Shown here: piece after piece, positions 21,476 through 33,116 of the stretch | How positions within the stretch are numbered: position 1 is the stretch's first letter | Layout: each line of letters begins with the position of its first letter | Source of the DNA: Cordylochernes scorpioides | Lineage: Eukaryota; Arthropoda; Arachnida; Pseudoscorpiones; Chernetidae | Direction of reading: 5' to 3' | Assembly (NCBI GenBank): GCA_030710605.1 | Contig: CP092865.1 | Location: 135,797,500-135,861,499, forward strand | DNA: 64,000 bases | The notes under the pieces: model-generated | What the model saw: only the letters and a program-made list of their open reading frames with translations | Databases searched by the model: none | What the model was told of the DNA's origin: nothing | Position numbers and translations under genes: made by a program

Positions 21476-21845
21476 AAGACAAAATATGTGATTCTTTAAA
21501 TTTAAAATAGAATTTTCTAAGGTAGATGTTTCCTATTGTCATATCATTGTAGGTGTTTCTATGTGACCTCACTTTATGCAGGAAATGTGGAAGGAAACAA
21601 GGGGGAGTAAAAAAAAAGTACCACTGCGCACTCATTGTCCTTCCACTGGCAGGAGGAAAGTTGGATGGAAGGAAGGACACCAAGGTTGGTGCCTAACTCG
21701 CAGTTCCCCAAGAATGATGAGTAGATGAGAGATATAGTAAACAACTCAATTTCAGCATCCACATGATGTTCTGCTTTGATACCTCTCGATCAGCTTTTAA
21801 AGATCAACCTATTTTAGATTTAGATCTTTTAGCCATACATATATA

Positions 21846-22005
21846 CAGTAGAACCTCCCTTTAGCGGACACCTCTCTACAAAGGACAGTTTTCATTTGCA
21901 AAATTATCACTTTTACAATTTAGCAACTCTCCAGTAAGAGGAAACCTCTACCTAAAGGACACTTTGGCTCTGCAATTAGGTGTCCTTTAAAGGGAGGTCC
22001 GATTG
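21846..22005. mobile_element. MITE family A
   Basis: CAGTAGAACCTCCCTTTAGC start, CCGATTG end, TA-flanked. First element in the 3.46-kb stretch that has no counterpart beyond the gap. Confidence 0.85.
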
Positions 22006-23068
22006 TATATGTATACATATACAGTCTAACTTCTTCAATTAAACATGCCAAGGGATCAGAACTTTCGATTGAATTAAAATTTGATAATCAGTTCATCACA
22101 ATATTCACTGCAATTTGACACTTTTCTAAAGGGGCCAACCAAATATTAAAAAATAATTTATGATTTTAGAAAATATTCTTAGGTAATATGTTTTGATTAA
22201 AAATATGAATATCATTATTATTGGGCCTTCTCTTTTACTTAATTTTTTATAGAATGCTTCATAATAAACTTTTAGTGATGGATAAAATTGCATTAATACA
22301 TTTTTTTAACATAGGAAAAGTACAAATACTATTTTTAAAAAAAATCATAGTGAATAATTGCAATAGGAAGAAAGTAAATTAATATTGTAACGTAGAAATC
22401 AAGCCTTGAAATATCCTAAGATGTAAAAGTATTTATTGATGACGTCACAGCGACGAGTCGACAACTATTAACAGGTCAGCCCCAAAACTCTTTACCGCTA
22501 GAGAATCTTAAGCAAGCAAGCAAAGAAATATTTTAAAGATGATTTCACAAATACAGATTAATATATATTTTTTATAATCTGTAGAATATATTTTCATTGA
22601 ATAATATTAAATTAAATAATAAAATATTTCTTTGTCACAATATTGTAATTTAGGAAATTCTTAAACATTTTATTTTAAAAATTCATATTGTATAAAGAAA
22701 TCCTTTATGGTTGTTTGCTTTGGGCTATACATAGAATCCTTTTCATTGTTCATTCTAGCTGATTAGACTTCAGAAGGCGAGCTTTCCTCCTCTGTGAGTT
22801 CCTTTAAATAGCACAAGGATACTCTGCAAGACACTTCATTGTTTACATTGCAGCCACTTAGGTTATGGAACCAATGACGTGTGACATAGTCGGTGTCAAG
22901 GCCGCCACAATGCCACATTTTTAGCTACGGTTGTGCATGTACTAACAACGAGCACATTTATACAATATTTTGTAGGCTGAATCTATCTCAACTAAGGCTG
23001 AAAACACCCAGCAAGCTTCTTTATCTCCCGACATTTCACTGGCCCACTGTCTCTATTTTTAAGGTATA
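22006..23068. other. AT-rich stretch without recognised repeat or gene
   Basis: A half-terminus CAGTCTAACTTCTTC lies at 22021. A palindromic CRE-like TGACGTCA is at 22440 and a second GACGTGTGACA near 22886. No supported reading frame. Could hold upstream regulatory DNA; nothing firmer is visible. Confidence 0.4.
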
Positions 23069-23443
23069 TTAGAACAACTTCCATGAGAGGACACTCCCGC
23101 TAGAGGACATGTCTCTATAAAAAACAGTTTTAATTACCAAAATTACTATATTTATTATTTAGCTACTCTCCGCTAAGAAGACACTTCTCTATAAAGGACA
23201 CTTTTTCTCTGCATTAGGTGTCCTTTACAGAGAGGTTCTATTGCATTTAAAAAGTTTATTACAGTAGAACCTCCTAGTAAAGGACACCTAATTGCAGAGA
23301 CAAAGTGTCCTTTAGGGATAGAAATGTCCTCTTACTGGAGAGTTGCTAAATAGTAAAAATGGTAATTAGGCAAATGAGAGAAGTCTCCATTGTAGAGAGG
23401 TTTCCTTTAGCGCGAGTGTCCTCTCATGGAGGTTGTTCTACTG
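23069..23443. mobile_element. Two MITE family A copies in opposite orientation
   Basis: 23069-23244 reads terminus-first with CTTCCATGAGAGG; 23262-23443 (CAGTAGAACCTCC to GTTCTACTG) is reversed. They are 17 bp apart and could form a hairpin. Confidence 0.8.
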
Positions 23444-23488
23444 TACGATGTTAATGTGTTGTGGATTTATAAAGGCTTGAATACACAC

Positions 23489-23650
23489 TTGTAGGATGTG
23501 TAACGCATTGATACAATACAAAATACAAACTTGATGTGTAACGTTATGATTCAAGTCAAAATACAAAATTTTAGAATGTGTAACACATTAATTCAATACA
23601 AAATACAAACTTGCAGGATGTGTAGCGCATGTGACAAAATACAAACCTTG
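23489..23650. repeat. Imperfect ~40-bp tandem repeat, 4 units
   Basis: Units combine GGATGTGTAACGCA and ACAAAATACAAAC with variable spacing. No similar repeat elsewhere in the window. Confidence 0.65.
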
Positions 23651-24089
23651 TGTTTGAATTCAACAGCCCTTAATGATTCAACAACAACAATTTAACATTT
23701 CATACATTCCTTTACCTTGAAGGTGGCGACAGTTGTTGCCAGAGAACATTGGGAAATAAAGTTGGTTGATGTTTTCATCTTCAGTTCTAAAATATAGTGA
23801 CGTTGGCTCTTTTGAAATTTCTGATAAGAGATTTTCCTTGATAAATACTTTCAACTAAGAGTATAAGGACAGATCTAAATACTAAAGTTAGAATATTGGG
23901 GCTTTGTTCTTATCAATCTCAGTTATACTGGACTATAGTGATGGCTTCTATATAGAGAGGCTACACTCTCTGGCCATCTTCTAGCTGTTGTGAAAGTCGG
24001 ACAACACATACCTATGATGGATATAAGGTTTATAAGAGGGTCTTCTTCCTTCTCCCATCAAGATATTTCAATTTGGTCAACAGACAAAG

Positions 24090-25030
24090 TTCTATCTTTT
24101 ATAAACACAAGGTAATAAGACCAAATAAATAGTGTATGACGTTTCATTAACATTCAGTACATTTGTCTGATGGCAACAACAATATTACTGATAAAGCACA
24201 ATTTGGATTATAGATTATAATACAAGAAAATAAGACCTAATCCAAATAATTTAATAGTGTGCGACGTTTCGGCAACAACATTGTCACCATCCTCATGATT
24301 TATTATTTTGTCTGATAATGGTGACAATGCTGTTGCCTAAATGTCACACACTATTGACACAAGGTAATAAGACCAAATCCAAATAAATAAATAGTGTGTG
24401 ACGTTTCGGTAACAGCGTTGTTACCATCTTCAGACAAAAGTACTGAACACTGTTACCGAAACGTCACACACTATTTATCTATTTGGATTTGGTCTTATTT
24501 TCTTGAACGATGTTACTGAAATGTTAGACACTATTTATTTAGATTTGGTCTTGTTACCTTACCTTTCTAATCTATTACCTCCGAATTACAATGGCCTGGG
24601 TAAATTCGAGGAAAAGAAAAAAATATACAAAAAGAATAAAATACTGTTACAGTTCTAGATTTTAGATGAAGTATACAATGCTAACAATAACAGAGGTTAA
24701 TAGACTAAATCACTTTCCTCTGTGCAATACGATTGAATCCACCCCCGAGCTGAATGGAGACATTACACTCACAGACATTCTGTGAAATCTCTAGCTTGAA
24801 AGGAAATGACACCGGACATTGATAATATACTAGATCAAGTGATAAAGCACAAGTTGGATTATAGATTATTGCTACAAGTAAATAAAACCTAATCCAAATA
24901 AATTAATAGTGTGTGACGATTCAGTTACAGTGTTGTTATTTATTCTTTTGTCTGATGATGGTAACAAAGCTGTAACCAAACATCACACACTATTAATTTA
25001 TTTGGATTTGGTCTTATTTTCTTGTAGCTA
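24090..25030. repeat. Cluster of hammerhead-family elements
   Basis: At least three inverted pairs or halves: 24195-24360 (GATAAAGCACAATTTGG start, both motifs mutated), 24356-24515 (CACAAGGTAATAAGACC variant with an intact minus core), and 24840-25030 (plus core CUGAUGA at 24952 with a damaged 3' side, AAACAUC). Both end variants, CAAGAAAATAAGACC and CACAAGGTAATAAGACC, occur side by side. Confidence 0.7.
24400..24433 (-). ncRNA. Hammerhead ribozyme motif, type 1 (CUGAAGA form)
   Basis: Minus strand CUGAAGA, stem II GGUAACA/UGUUACC with loop ACGC, GAAACGUC. The variable core position is A rather than U, which the CUGANGA consensus allows. Core complete. Confidence 0.6.
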
Positions 25031-25194
25031 TACTAGATCAAGATTCTGCTTGCCTGAAGTATGTCCTCTATGCTTCCTTACTGTGGTGAATCTGTATAAG
25101 ATCGGTGGTCTTAATAAAGTGGTATATGTGTGTGTGTGTGCTTGATCAAGCAATTAGTAGGACTTTATAAGAATAAAACTTTATTTTTGAGATC

Positions 25195-25294
25195 NNNNNN
25201 NNNNNNNNNNNNNNNNNNNNNNNNNNNNNNNNNNNNNNNNNNNNNNNNNNNNNNNNNNNNNNNNNNNNNNNNNNNNNNNNNNNNNNNNNNNNNN
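25195..25294. other. Assembly gap of exactly 100 N
   Basis: One hundred ambiguous bases, the conventional placeholder for a scaffold join of unknown size. It lies at the turning point of the inverted duplication, so orientation and distance of the flanking contigs are unsupported by sequence. Confidence 0.99.
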
Positions 25295-25555
25295 ATTATA
25301 TCTCTCATCTACTCATCATTCTTGGGGAACTGCGAGTTAGGCACCAACCTTGGTGTCTTTCCTTCCATCCAACTTTCCTCCTGCCAGTGGAAGGACAATG
25401 AGTGCGCAGTGGTACTTTTTTTTTTACTCCCCCTTGTTTCCTTCCACATTTCCTGCATAAAGTTGTGTCATCTAGAAACACCTACAATGATATGACAATA
25501 GGAAACATCTACCTTAGAAAATTCTATTTTAAATTTAAAGAATCACATATTTTGT

Positions 25556-25945
25556 ATTCTTCTTCTTTCTTATCACCACTCAATCATATTAGGGTGTCAA
25601 GCTTGTAAAGCTTGAGACTTTTGAAAAAGAGATTTGACAACCATCATGACTGGGTGAAGTAGAATGCATCTGCCTTTGTTATTAAGACTGGGAGCACTAC
25701 TCAGTGGCAGGCCGACTTGGCTCCAAAAGAAATGGCTGCCTCTGACATGAGGGACAGACACCATGTGCAGCGGCTCCTAACATGGAGTACAAACGCTTCT
25801 CATCCTGTATCCCTGGATTAGGAGCCCTTACAGGGTATTATCAGCCAGGCCAGGTTTTTTAGCGAGCTTGTTACTGCTCCCCCTTCTCCTTTTTCATTCG
25901 GGCATGGGACCGGCAAAGATTCAAAGTTCCTCCTTTTGAACACTT
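25556..25945. repeat. R370 repeat (right arm, single copy)
   Basis: Most complete copy seen, from the AAG-rich end to GGGCATGGGACCGGCAAAG. Matches a recombinant of the two left-arm copies. Confidence 0.65.
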
Positions 25946-26283
25946 ATTTGGTGGTTTAGAGAAAAGAACAAGATCCCTTCTCACCCTTTTGTATCTAAAT
26001 GTATTCTTCTCTCTGAGGGTTCTGCAATGATATCAGCAGGTCTAGGCCAGAGTACACGTGCACTGTTGTTGTCTATGGGATTAGATACTGCAGGCACACA
26101 CATTGTTACCATTCAGTAATACAATTGTCATGTTGTACTGTGGGATGGTTTACCCAGCATTGGTGGTAAATAGACATTTGACATTTAACATAATTTTATT
26201 GACATCTTGTCAATACATGCAAAAGTGCACAGTCTTCATTATTTCAAAATGATAATTATATATATACACATAAAACTATTAAC

Positions 26284-26391
26284 ATGGCGCCTCTGCCACC
26301 GCTGCAGAGTTTGGTGGAGAATCGCCAGCGGGTCTCCAGCAACACCACACATTTCACGATCTACAAAGAGAACTTAGATTGCATTAGATAG
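26284..26391 (+). other. Isolated GC-rich 35-codon frame (right arm)
   Basis: Copy of 19689-19796 in plus orientation; context AACATGGCGCC. About 12.9 kb upstream of POR exon 1 on the same strand. Function unknown. Confidence 0.2.
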
Positions 26392-26687
26392 CATGGTGGT
26401 ACATAGAATAATATAAGAAATAAAAGCACAATGTTTCTTTTACACATAAAACAAACTTCTACTGTTCTTACTGTGATGAAAAACATTGGGAGTGCTTGGC
26501 TCGTCATGAAATATTCCAGCGATTTCGCCAATTTAATCAACCAGACCACTTCTCTTGGAGCTCTAATACTGTATTGGACGATTCTACTTATATATGTTAC
26601 ACTGAGGGATGGAATCTCAGAAATGGTATTCAAGCAAACTATGGACATAAGTCCTGGATGCTTTATTGATTTTATTATATTGTCAGA

Positions 26688-26976
26688 GTTATTGTCTGAA
26701 TCTCAATATACATGGTAAAAGGTACAGCTTCCTTAAGTTCTGTCCATGAGTGTATCTTTCAGAGTTATTGTCTGAATCCCAATATACATGTTAAAAGGTA
26801 CAACTTGCTTAAGTTTTGTCCATGATTGTATCATTCAGAGTTATTGTCCGAGTCCCAATATACATGGTAAAAGGTACAACTTGCTAAGTTTTTTCCATGA
26901 GTGTATCATTCAGATTTATTGTCTGAATTCTGATATACATGGTAAAAGGTACAACTTGCTCAAGTTTTGTCCATGA
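26688..26976 (+). repeat. Array of Tc1-like MITE ends (right arm)
   Basis: Four diverged units with TTATTGTCTGAAT...ACATGGTAAAAGG...CATGAGTG, counterpart of 19102-19390. Confidence 0.75.
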
Positions 26977-27199
26977 GTGCAATTCCATCCATCAGGCTGA
27001 CATTAGACTTGGGAGGAAGATTAGCAGGGGGGGGCCTCTTCACGACCTACTTCACTCTCCCACCCGGCCTTTCTTTCCATGTCAGGCTGTTGTCTCTGAC
27101 CAACAGCTCCTTTCTATTTTTATAATCTGAAGTTTTTTTAATCACATACTCACAACTCAACATTGTTTGTACTTGAAACGCCTTTGCGGAGCCAGTGGT

Positions 27200-27227
27200 C
27201 TGATGAAGCGTTACCGCGCGAAAGCTT
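27200..27227 (+). ncRNA. Hammerhead-like motif, type 3
   Basis: CUGAUGA, a short stem II (GCG/CGC around UUAC), then GAAAGCUU, where AGCU is a palindrome like ACGU in type 1. It is followed by AATAAAGAAACTC. Stem I pairing is not evident. A mutated relative is at 52437-52475 (minus). Confidence 0.4.
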
Positions 27228-27375
27228 GCTTCCCAATATCTGAATAAAGAAACTCTGCAAATATTTTTAAATTTATTTAATTCAACATTGTTTCTTGTTC
27301 CAAAATCACTTTATTAGGTACTGCTCAAAAAGAGAGAGAGATCAACCTAGGTTTTGATATTTGCAACAATGAATC

Positions 27376-27628
27376 TTCTTTCTAATCTACACTCAAACAT
27401 ATTAAAGTATCAAGTTTGTAAATCTTGAGACTTTTGATGGTGTCTGCCGGGGAAGAGTAGAGCTCATCAATGGATGAGTTAATACAGTCAATAATGTTGC
27501 AGGTTGAGAATTGCACTTAGTACATAGTGGGAAACAATGAATAATATGTAAAGGGTCCAACGCAGGATTCGATCCCGGTTCAATGCTGTTGGGAATCGAG
27601 GGTTTTAACCACTCGTTCACCGACCTCT
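27376..27628 (-). mobile_element. SINE family 2 (right arm)
   Basis: Counterpart of 18424-18690, with the same tRNA-like boxes (GGATTCGATCCC on plus). Part of it reads as an incidental open frame. Confidence 0.7.
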
Positions 27629-28057
27629 ATTCAACATTGTTAGAGACCTGAAATCTCTCCCAAAGTAATCTGAAAATCAAGAACACTGCCTCAGACCCCT
27701 GTGATAGACCAGCATGTACAGAAGCTTCAAATGTCAGTTGGAAAATAAACCTCAGAGTTATATAAGACTAGGTTAAATTTTTTTTTTAGTTTAGAGAGAG
27801 GTAAAGGTTTTAATATTGACTAGCGATTATACCCGGCTTCATCCAGTTTTTAACCAAATTAAAGTATCCTTTATGAACATTGTTTTAACAATGGAATCTT
27901 TATGTAGTAATAAAAATTCATTAATATATCCTTGGCACCATTTTTCTACCCCAATATAGCTTATAGATGGAAAATTTGCCGGGAGGAAATTGATCCATAG
28001 AAGCATAGGGCGCCTCTCCCGTTAAAATAAATGTCAAAACCTCACGCCATCTATATA

Positions 28058-29311
28058 CAGTAAAACCCCGCTAAGACGAACCATGGATATAACGAACCTT
28101 CCCTTATAACGAACCCATCGAAAATCCCAATTCCATTCCATTAAAATTACCATCGTTATAACGAACTTTTCACTTTTCAAACTAGCGAACTATCGCTATA
28201 ACGAACCCAATTTTGGTCCCAAAATATTAAATTCTATCAAAAATACCATGCTTATAACGAACTTCTAATTTTAATTCCAAAATTATAATTTTCAAAACTA
28301 ATTAAAATTTTGTGTGAGCTCTAGCTCACAGATCGCAATTCAAAACAAAGAATTTAGCAACATTGGGTGTTTTTATTTACGTTCTATTTTTATACTGCGC
28401 CCTTTTATAAATTTTTCATGCCTTATTGAAAACTAAATTTCTTAACTCTACATTAGGAAAATTCCTTAAAACATGATTTAAATTATTAAAACCAGTTTTA
28501 AAAGATAATGGAAGTGCCAAAGAAAAAGTCGCTCGTACCAAGATATCACTTGAAAAGAAATTAACCATCATAAAAGCTATTGAGAGTGGTACATCGCAAG
28601 CGGAACTTCGGAAGAAAATGAAAATGAGCAAAAGTAGCATTTCTACGATATGGGGCAAAAAAGAAGACTATAAAAAAAAAATGCTACAATTAGGAATCAA
28701 TCCCAAATATTGCCGCTATCGTCAGTGTCATTATCCACTTTTAGAAGCCTTGTATACGTGGTTAGTACAAGCTAGGCTTCATTTAAAAAAATGAAGATTT
28801 CTTTGCTAGATATGAAACCAAATTTTTGAGGAATATGTTAAAGCAGAAAAAAATAACAGACTTCTTAAAGTAAGCCTTTGTATCCTATATTGTAATATAA
28901 TATTTATTTATATAAAATATATTGTTATACCTTTTAAAATATTATTAATAAAGTTTTTATTTAATTTTTATATATAAGGTATACTTTTCTTGGATTTTTT
29001 TGACATATGGGGGGCAGGTTGCATTTATACTAATTAAATTATCAGAGGAACTGATCAAAAAGGCAATATTTTCACATGATTTTGTTTTTATTTTAATATA
29101 CAGCTTTAATATATAGAAATAGGTTAATTTTTAGGGGGAAAAAAGCAGCCAATATTAAGAGGTAGCCTTTTTTTTTTTTTTTTTTTGCGCATGCCCTTTA
29201 ATTATATCCTCAAAAAAAATTTAAATACCCAAACCGTGGCTATAGTGAACCGTGGCTATAGTGAACCAAAAGTCCCGTCCCAATGGGGTTCACTATAGAG
29301 GGGTTTTACTG
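28058..29311 (+). mobile_element. pogo/Tigger-like transposon, right-arm only
   Basis: Termini CAGTAAAACCCCGCTAAG and GGGGTTTTACTG with TA duplication (28056-28057, 29312-29313). The left arm carries the empty site near 18000. At 1.25 kb it is an internally deleted copy keeping both ends of its transposase gene. Confidence 0.9.
28501..28873 (+). pseudogene. Pogo-type transposase remnant
   Basis: The frame from 28501 reads a CENP-B/psq-type helix-turn-helix: ISLEKKLTIIKAIESGTSQA followed by MSKSSISTIWGKK. It continues into EALYTWLVQAR, typical of the second DNA-binding helix region, then stops. About 50 bases on, QKKITDFLK and a stop match the PCNA-binding (PIP-box) tail known from pogo transposases. 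The whole DDE catalytic domain is missing, so this copy cannot transpose itself. Confidence 0.85.
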
Positions 29312-29389
29312 TATAATAGATGGCCAATAGTGAAATTAGAGTGGAGTCAAATCTAATTTATGCTCTAATATAAAATAAGATTGAAAATA

Positions 29390-29690
29390 ACGAAGGCATA
29401 TCCTGACCAAGAGCACATGTGCATTTTAGATGGCAGATCCCATCTGGTGGAATAGGAATCAACTAAACGTTGGTTTAGCCTGTTCCCTGATATTTGGTCA
29501 ACCCATCAAAAGCCATCCACGAACGTGTTTCGGGCTGTTGGCCCTCGTCAGCGTGAAGCAGGCTGTACCACTGCGACCAAAAATCTTTTGGTCTCAAAGA
29601 CTTCTTGAGAAACCAAGAAATGGGTATTTAAGGCCAAATTTGCGTGAATACGCACATGTTTAATGTGAAAAATAATGGAAAAAATAAAAA
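29390..29690 (-). mobile_element. Repeat with type-2 hammerhead (right arm)
   Basis: Counterpart of 17640-17945. Confidence 0.65.
29518..29555 (-). ncRNA. Hammerhead ribozyme motif, type 2 (right arm)
   Basis: All three stems and the core are identical to 17754-17791; conserved between the two arms. Confidence 0.65.
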
Positions 29691-30119
29691 TATTTTATTT
29701 ATCAAGAATATGTACATTAAACATTATGTAACACGCTACTTTATTATCATCATTTTCTGACCCAAAATAAGTTGGTGAAGCCTTTGGTTAAATTGAATTT
29801 TCTGCAGTTGCAAATGTGGCAAATAAGTCTTCCAGATTCAAGTCTTGTTAAAATTTCAATTCAGATCTTGGTCAATTGTCGAGGAAAGTCAAAAGGTTTT
29901 CCAATATACATATTTACATATAATACAATATAATGCGGCTTGTGATTGTAAAATGCCATTTGAAAATCATACCGCATGTGTTTCTTTTCAACGAGAAATC
30001 AAAATTTATTTTAAGGAGAAATAACAATTATTTCTAACCTTAAGGATGAAGTATGAAAGGATGATTTGTGAAGAGTAATGATAAATGGAAGAATGCCTAT
30101 TGTTACATATGTTGATTGT

Positions 30120-30175
30120 GTATGTATATATATATATATATATATAGAGATATGTATATATATAGAGAGAGATAT
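30120..30175. repeat. TA/TATG microsatellite (right-arm expansion)
   Basis: Alternating TA followed by AGAGA. The left arm has a shorter version near 17165. Confidence 0.85.
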
Positions 30176-30393
30176 TGTAATTTCAGTTTTTGTGTATATC
30201 TGGAAAAAGTTTTCCTGGATGAATTATTATACAATTTGCCTACCCAAAATAACTTCCTTCAATTCAGATCTGCAGTTCCACCACACAAGGAAATACAAGG
30301 TTGTCCCAAAAGTTCATAAACACTTGCAAAAAATTGAAATACCAATATAATTTGCCATTATATATAAAGTACTTGTATTATGTATTATATTGA

Positions 30394-30677
30394 TACAAGA
30401 AAATAAGACCTAATCCAAATAATTTAATAGTGTGTGACGTTTCGGTAACAGCATTGTTACCATCATCAGACAAAAGAATAAAATGAATTTGCCGCAATAA
30501 TATTATTCGCCAAGTAATAAGAAAAACAACATTTTAAGAAAAACATGAAATTTTGGAATGACCTTACAAAAGAAGACCATTTTTTTTGTTCTTTTATCTG
30601 ATGATATTGACAATGCTGTTGCCGGAACGTCGCACACTATTAAATTATTTGGATTAGGTCATATTTCCTTGTATTTG
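30394..30677. repeat. Two opposed hammerhead half-elements (right arm)
   Basis: The minus half (from 30394) has an intact core at 30436-30469. The plus half (30581-30677) is mutated and flanked by its own ~14-bp direct repeat AGAAGACCATTTTT, so the halves inserted separately. Confidence 0.7.
30436..30469 (-). ncRNA. Hammerhead ribozyme motif, type 1 (right arm)
   Basis: Complement of the motif at 16869-16902, fully conserved. Confidence 0.6.
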
Positions 30678-30734
30678 AAGAAGACCATTTTTAAAGATTA
30701 AGCGCAGAATAATCTCTCCTAGTGCAACATGAAG

Positions 30735-31085
30735 AAGTTTTCCAGCCCCAGCAAGTGCCAGGGCTCAAAGGTAGAAATAAGTTTTCCAGCCCCAACAAGT
30801 GCCAGGGCTCAAAGGTAGAAATAAGTTTTCCAGCCCCAACAAGTGCCAGGGCTCAAAGGTAGAAATAAGTTTTCCAGCCCCAACAAGTGCCAGGGCTCGA
30901 AGGTAGAAATGTTTTCCAGCCCCAACAAGTGCCAGGGCTCAAAGGTAGAAATAAGTTTTCCAGCCCCAACAAGTGCCAGGGCTCGAAGGTAGAAATGTTT
31001 TCCAGCCCCAACAAGTGCCAGGGCTCAAAGGTAGAAATAAGTTTTCCAGCCCCAGCAAGTGCCAGGGCTCAAAGGCAGAAAGAAG
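30735..31085. repeat. 44-bp minisatellite, 8 units (right arm)
   Basis: Counterpart of 16030-16600 with five fewer units. Two units are 40 bp, having lost TAAG. Confidence 0.95.
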
Positions 31086-31410
31086 ATTGTTCTGTTTGCC
31101 TAGGAGGAAATTATTCCTCAAGGGCAGCCTACCAGGAAACTCTCTCTCTCTCCCACCGCAGACTACTGACAGTAGATTATTGTTTTCCTTTCTTCTACAA
31201 TACATTGATAATTATTTCAGTCTTGAAGGACCATTTCTTGATCCAATTCTTTCTTTCTTACGGGACATTGTGTTTCTCTTTGATAAGGTACAATTTGGAT
31301 TATAAATTATAAACACAAGGTAATAAGAGCAAATCTAAATAAATAAATTTATTCATCTGGATTTGGTCTTATTACCTTGTGTTTATAATCTATAATAAAA
31401 ATTGTGCCTT

Positions 31411-31730
31411 GGAGGTCGGTGGAAGGATGGTCTAAACCGTTGGTTTTTGACTGCTATGACCTGGGTTCGATTCCCGCATTAAGCACTTTTTTCTGATAAA
31501 AAAAAAAAAAAATGTTTCAATGGTCCCCCGATTCTTGTAAAAGTCCAACCCCACCAACAAGTGCAAATAACCAAATGGGGCTCTGGCACATTTGGAAGTG
31601 CATAGTCAAACTGGCTTTTCACATGTGTAGACATGTGGTGCATTTACAGTAAAAGTAGTCGCCAACTTCTATCCACCATGATTATCATGGCCTGTACCAC
31701 GTGTACTAGGATAAGCAAAAAAAATAAAAA
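31411..31730 (+). mobile_element. SINE family 1, full length (right arm)
   Basis: Plus strand, target duplication AATTGTGCCTT-like at both sides; counterpart of 15379-15696. Best reference copy of this SINE in the window. Confidence 0.9.
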
Positions 31731-31869
31731 AATTGTGCCTTATCATCTTTATAGACTTCAATGGACGTAAGAAGTTATTCTTCCTGACACAGTATTTATT
31801 TGGATTTGGTCTTATTACCTTGTGTTTGTGTTTCTCTTTTAAATTGTATCACACACTTCATCTTAATAC

Positions 31870-32235
31870 TTCATTTATTCCCAAGCCCGGATGAAAAAGG
31901 AGGGAGGGGAGCAGTAACAAGCTCGCTAAAAAACCTGGGCTCAGCTGGCCCGTCTGATAGTACCCTGTAAGGGCTCCTGATCCAGGGATACAGGATGAGC
32001 AGCATTTGTTCTCCATGTTAGGAGCGGCTGCACATGGAGTCTGTTCCTCATATCAGAGGTGGCCATTTCTTTTGGAGCTAAGTCGGCCTGCCACTGAGTA
32101 GTGCTCCCAGTCTTAATGACAAAGGCAGACGCATTCTACTTCACCTAATCATGATGGTTGTCAAATCTCTTTTTCAAAAGTCTCAAGTTTTACAAGCTTG
32201 ACACCTTAATATGATTGAGTGGAGATAAGAAAGAA
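31870..32235. repeat. R370 repeat (right arm)
   Basis: Counterpart of 14871-15231. Confidence 0.65.
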
Positions 32236-32499
32236 GAACATACATCATTAATAGAGTAAAAGTGTATCTACTAAGCTTACCTAAATAACACCATGAATTT
32301 CTTTTCTCTTTTTAATGACTGCTTCAAATAAGATTTTTTTTAATAATACAGCAGAGAGCTTCCAGAGGATGTTCTTAGTAGAGGACATCTCTCTTAGAGG
32401 GTTCTGCAACTAAGTGTCCTTTACAGAGAGATTCTTCCTACACACTGTAACTGAATATACTCTGTAACTATATACATACTACAATATAATGCGGGTATG

Positions 32500-32745
32500 A
32501 TACGACGTTTATACAAGTTTTACTGCAAATGTTTCTTTTTTACAGAACGAAAAATCGTAATTTTAATTATTTAAAGAGAAATAACGACTATTCATATCCT
32601 TAGGGATGAAGGATGAATTGTGAAGAGTAATGATGAAATCCCTAAGGATAGGAATAGTCGTTATTTCTCCTTAAATAATTAAAATACCGATTTTTCGTTC
32701 TGTAAAAAGGAAACATCTGCTGTAAAACTTGTTTAAACGTCGTAC
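32500..32745. mobile_element. Foldback family D (right arm)
   Basis: Counterpart of 14360-14612. MITE C at 32758 lies directly beside it. Confidence 0.75.
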
Positions 32746-32757
32746 TGCAACAATATA

Positions 32758-33116
32758 CAGTTAAACCTGTCTATAGCGCCCCCTCTTAGGACTCACCAAA
32801 ATAGGGTGCTATAGAGAGTGGGTGCTATAGACAGGTCACTTTTAATGTGAATTGCATCGTACTACGTATTTAAAATCGGGCACTATAGAGAGGGAAGTGC
32901 TATAGAGAAGGGATGCTATAGACAGGTCACTTTTAATGTAAATTGCATTGTACTATGTATTTAAAATCGGGCACCATAGAGAGGGAAGTGCTATTTAGAG
33001 GGGGTGCTATAGACAGGTCACTTTTAATGTAAATTGCATCGTACTATGTATTTAAAATTGGGTGCCATAGAGAGGGAGGCGCAATTTAGAGGGGGCGCTA
33101 TAGACAGGTTCAACTG
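32758..33116. mobile_element. MITE family C with 91-bp units (right arm)
   Basis: CAGTTAAACCTGTCTATAG start and CAGGTTCAACTG end; the three internal units match the left arm. Confidence 0.85.

Larger units (their letters stand above)
1..21739. repeat. Left arm of ~20-kb inverted duplication
   Basis: Read on the minus strand, this segment matches 25295-45163. Paired positions are 1 with 45163, 6121 with 39172, 10096 with 35206, 16869 with about 30467, and 21739 with 25295. Compared stretches are nearly identical; the POR exon shows one difference that I could see in 179 bases. Steps in the pairing offset come from arm-specific insertions and deletions. The homology may continue left of the window. 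Inference: the second haplotype of the same locus, or a true palindrome. Confidence 0.95.

Noticed and set aside
30887-31312. Open frame of 141 codons with repeated MPGLEGRN-like blocks
   Set aside because: Produced by the 44-bp minisatellite and the sequence beside it; unit number differs between arms and the unit length breaks frame.
31411-31480. tRNA gene
   Set aside because: B-box-like sequence is present, but the cloverleaf is degenerate and followed by the SINE body and poly(A); a SINE head. The same applies to 18424 and 45570.
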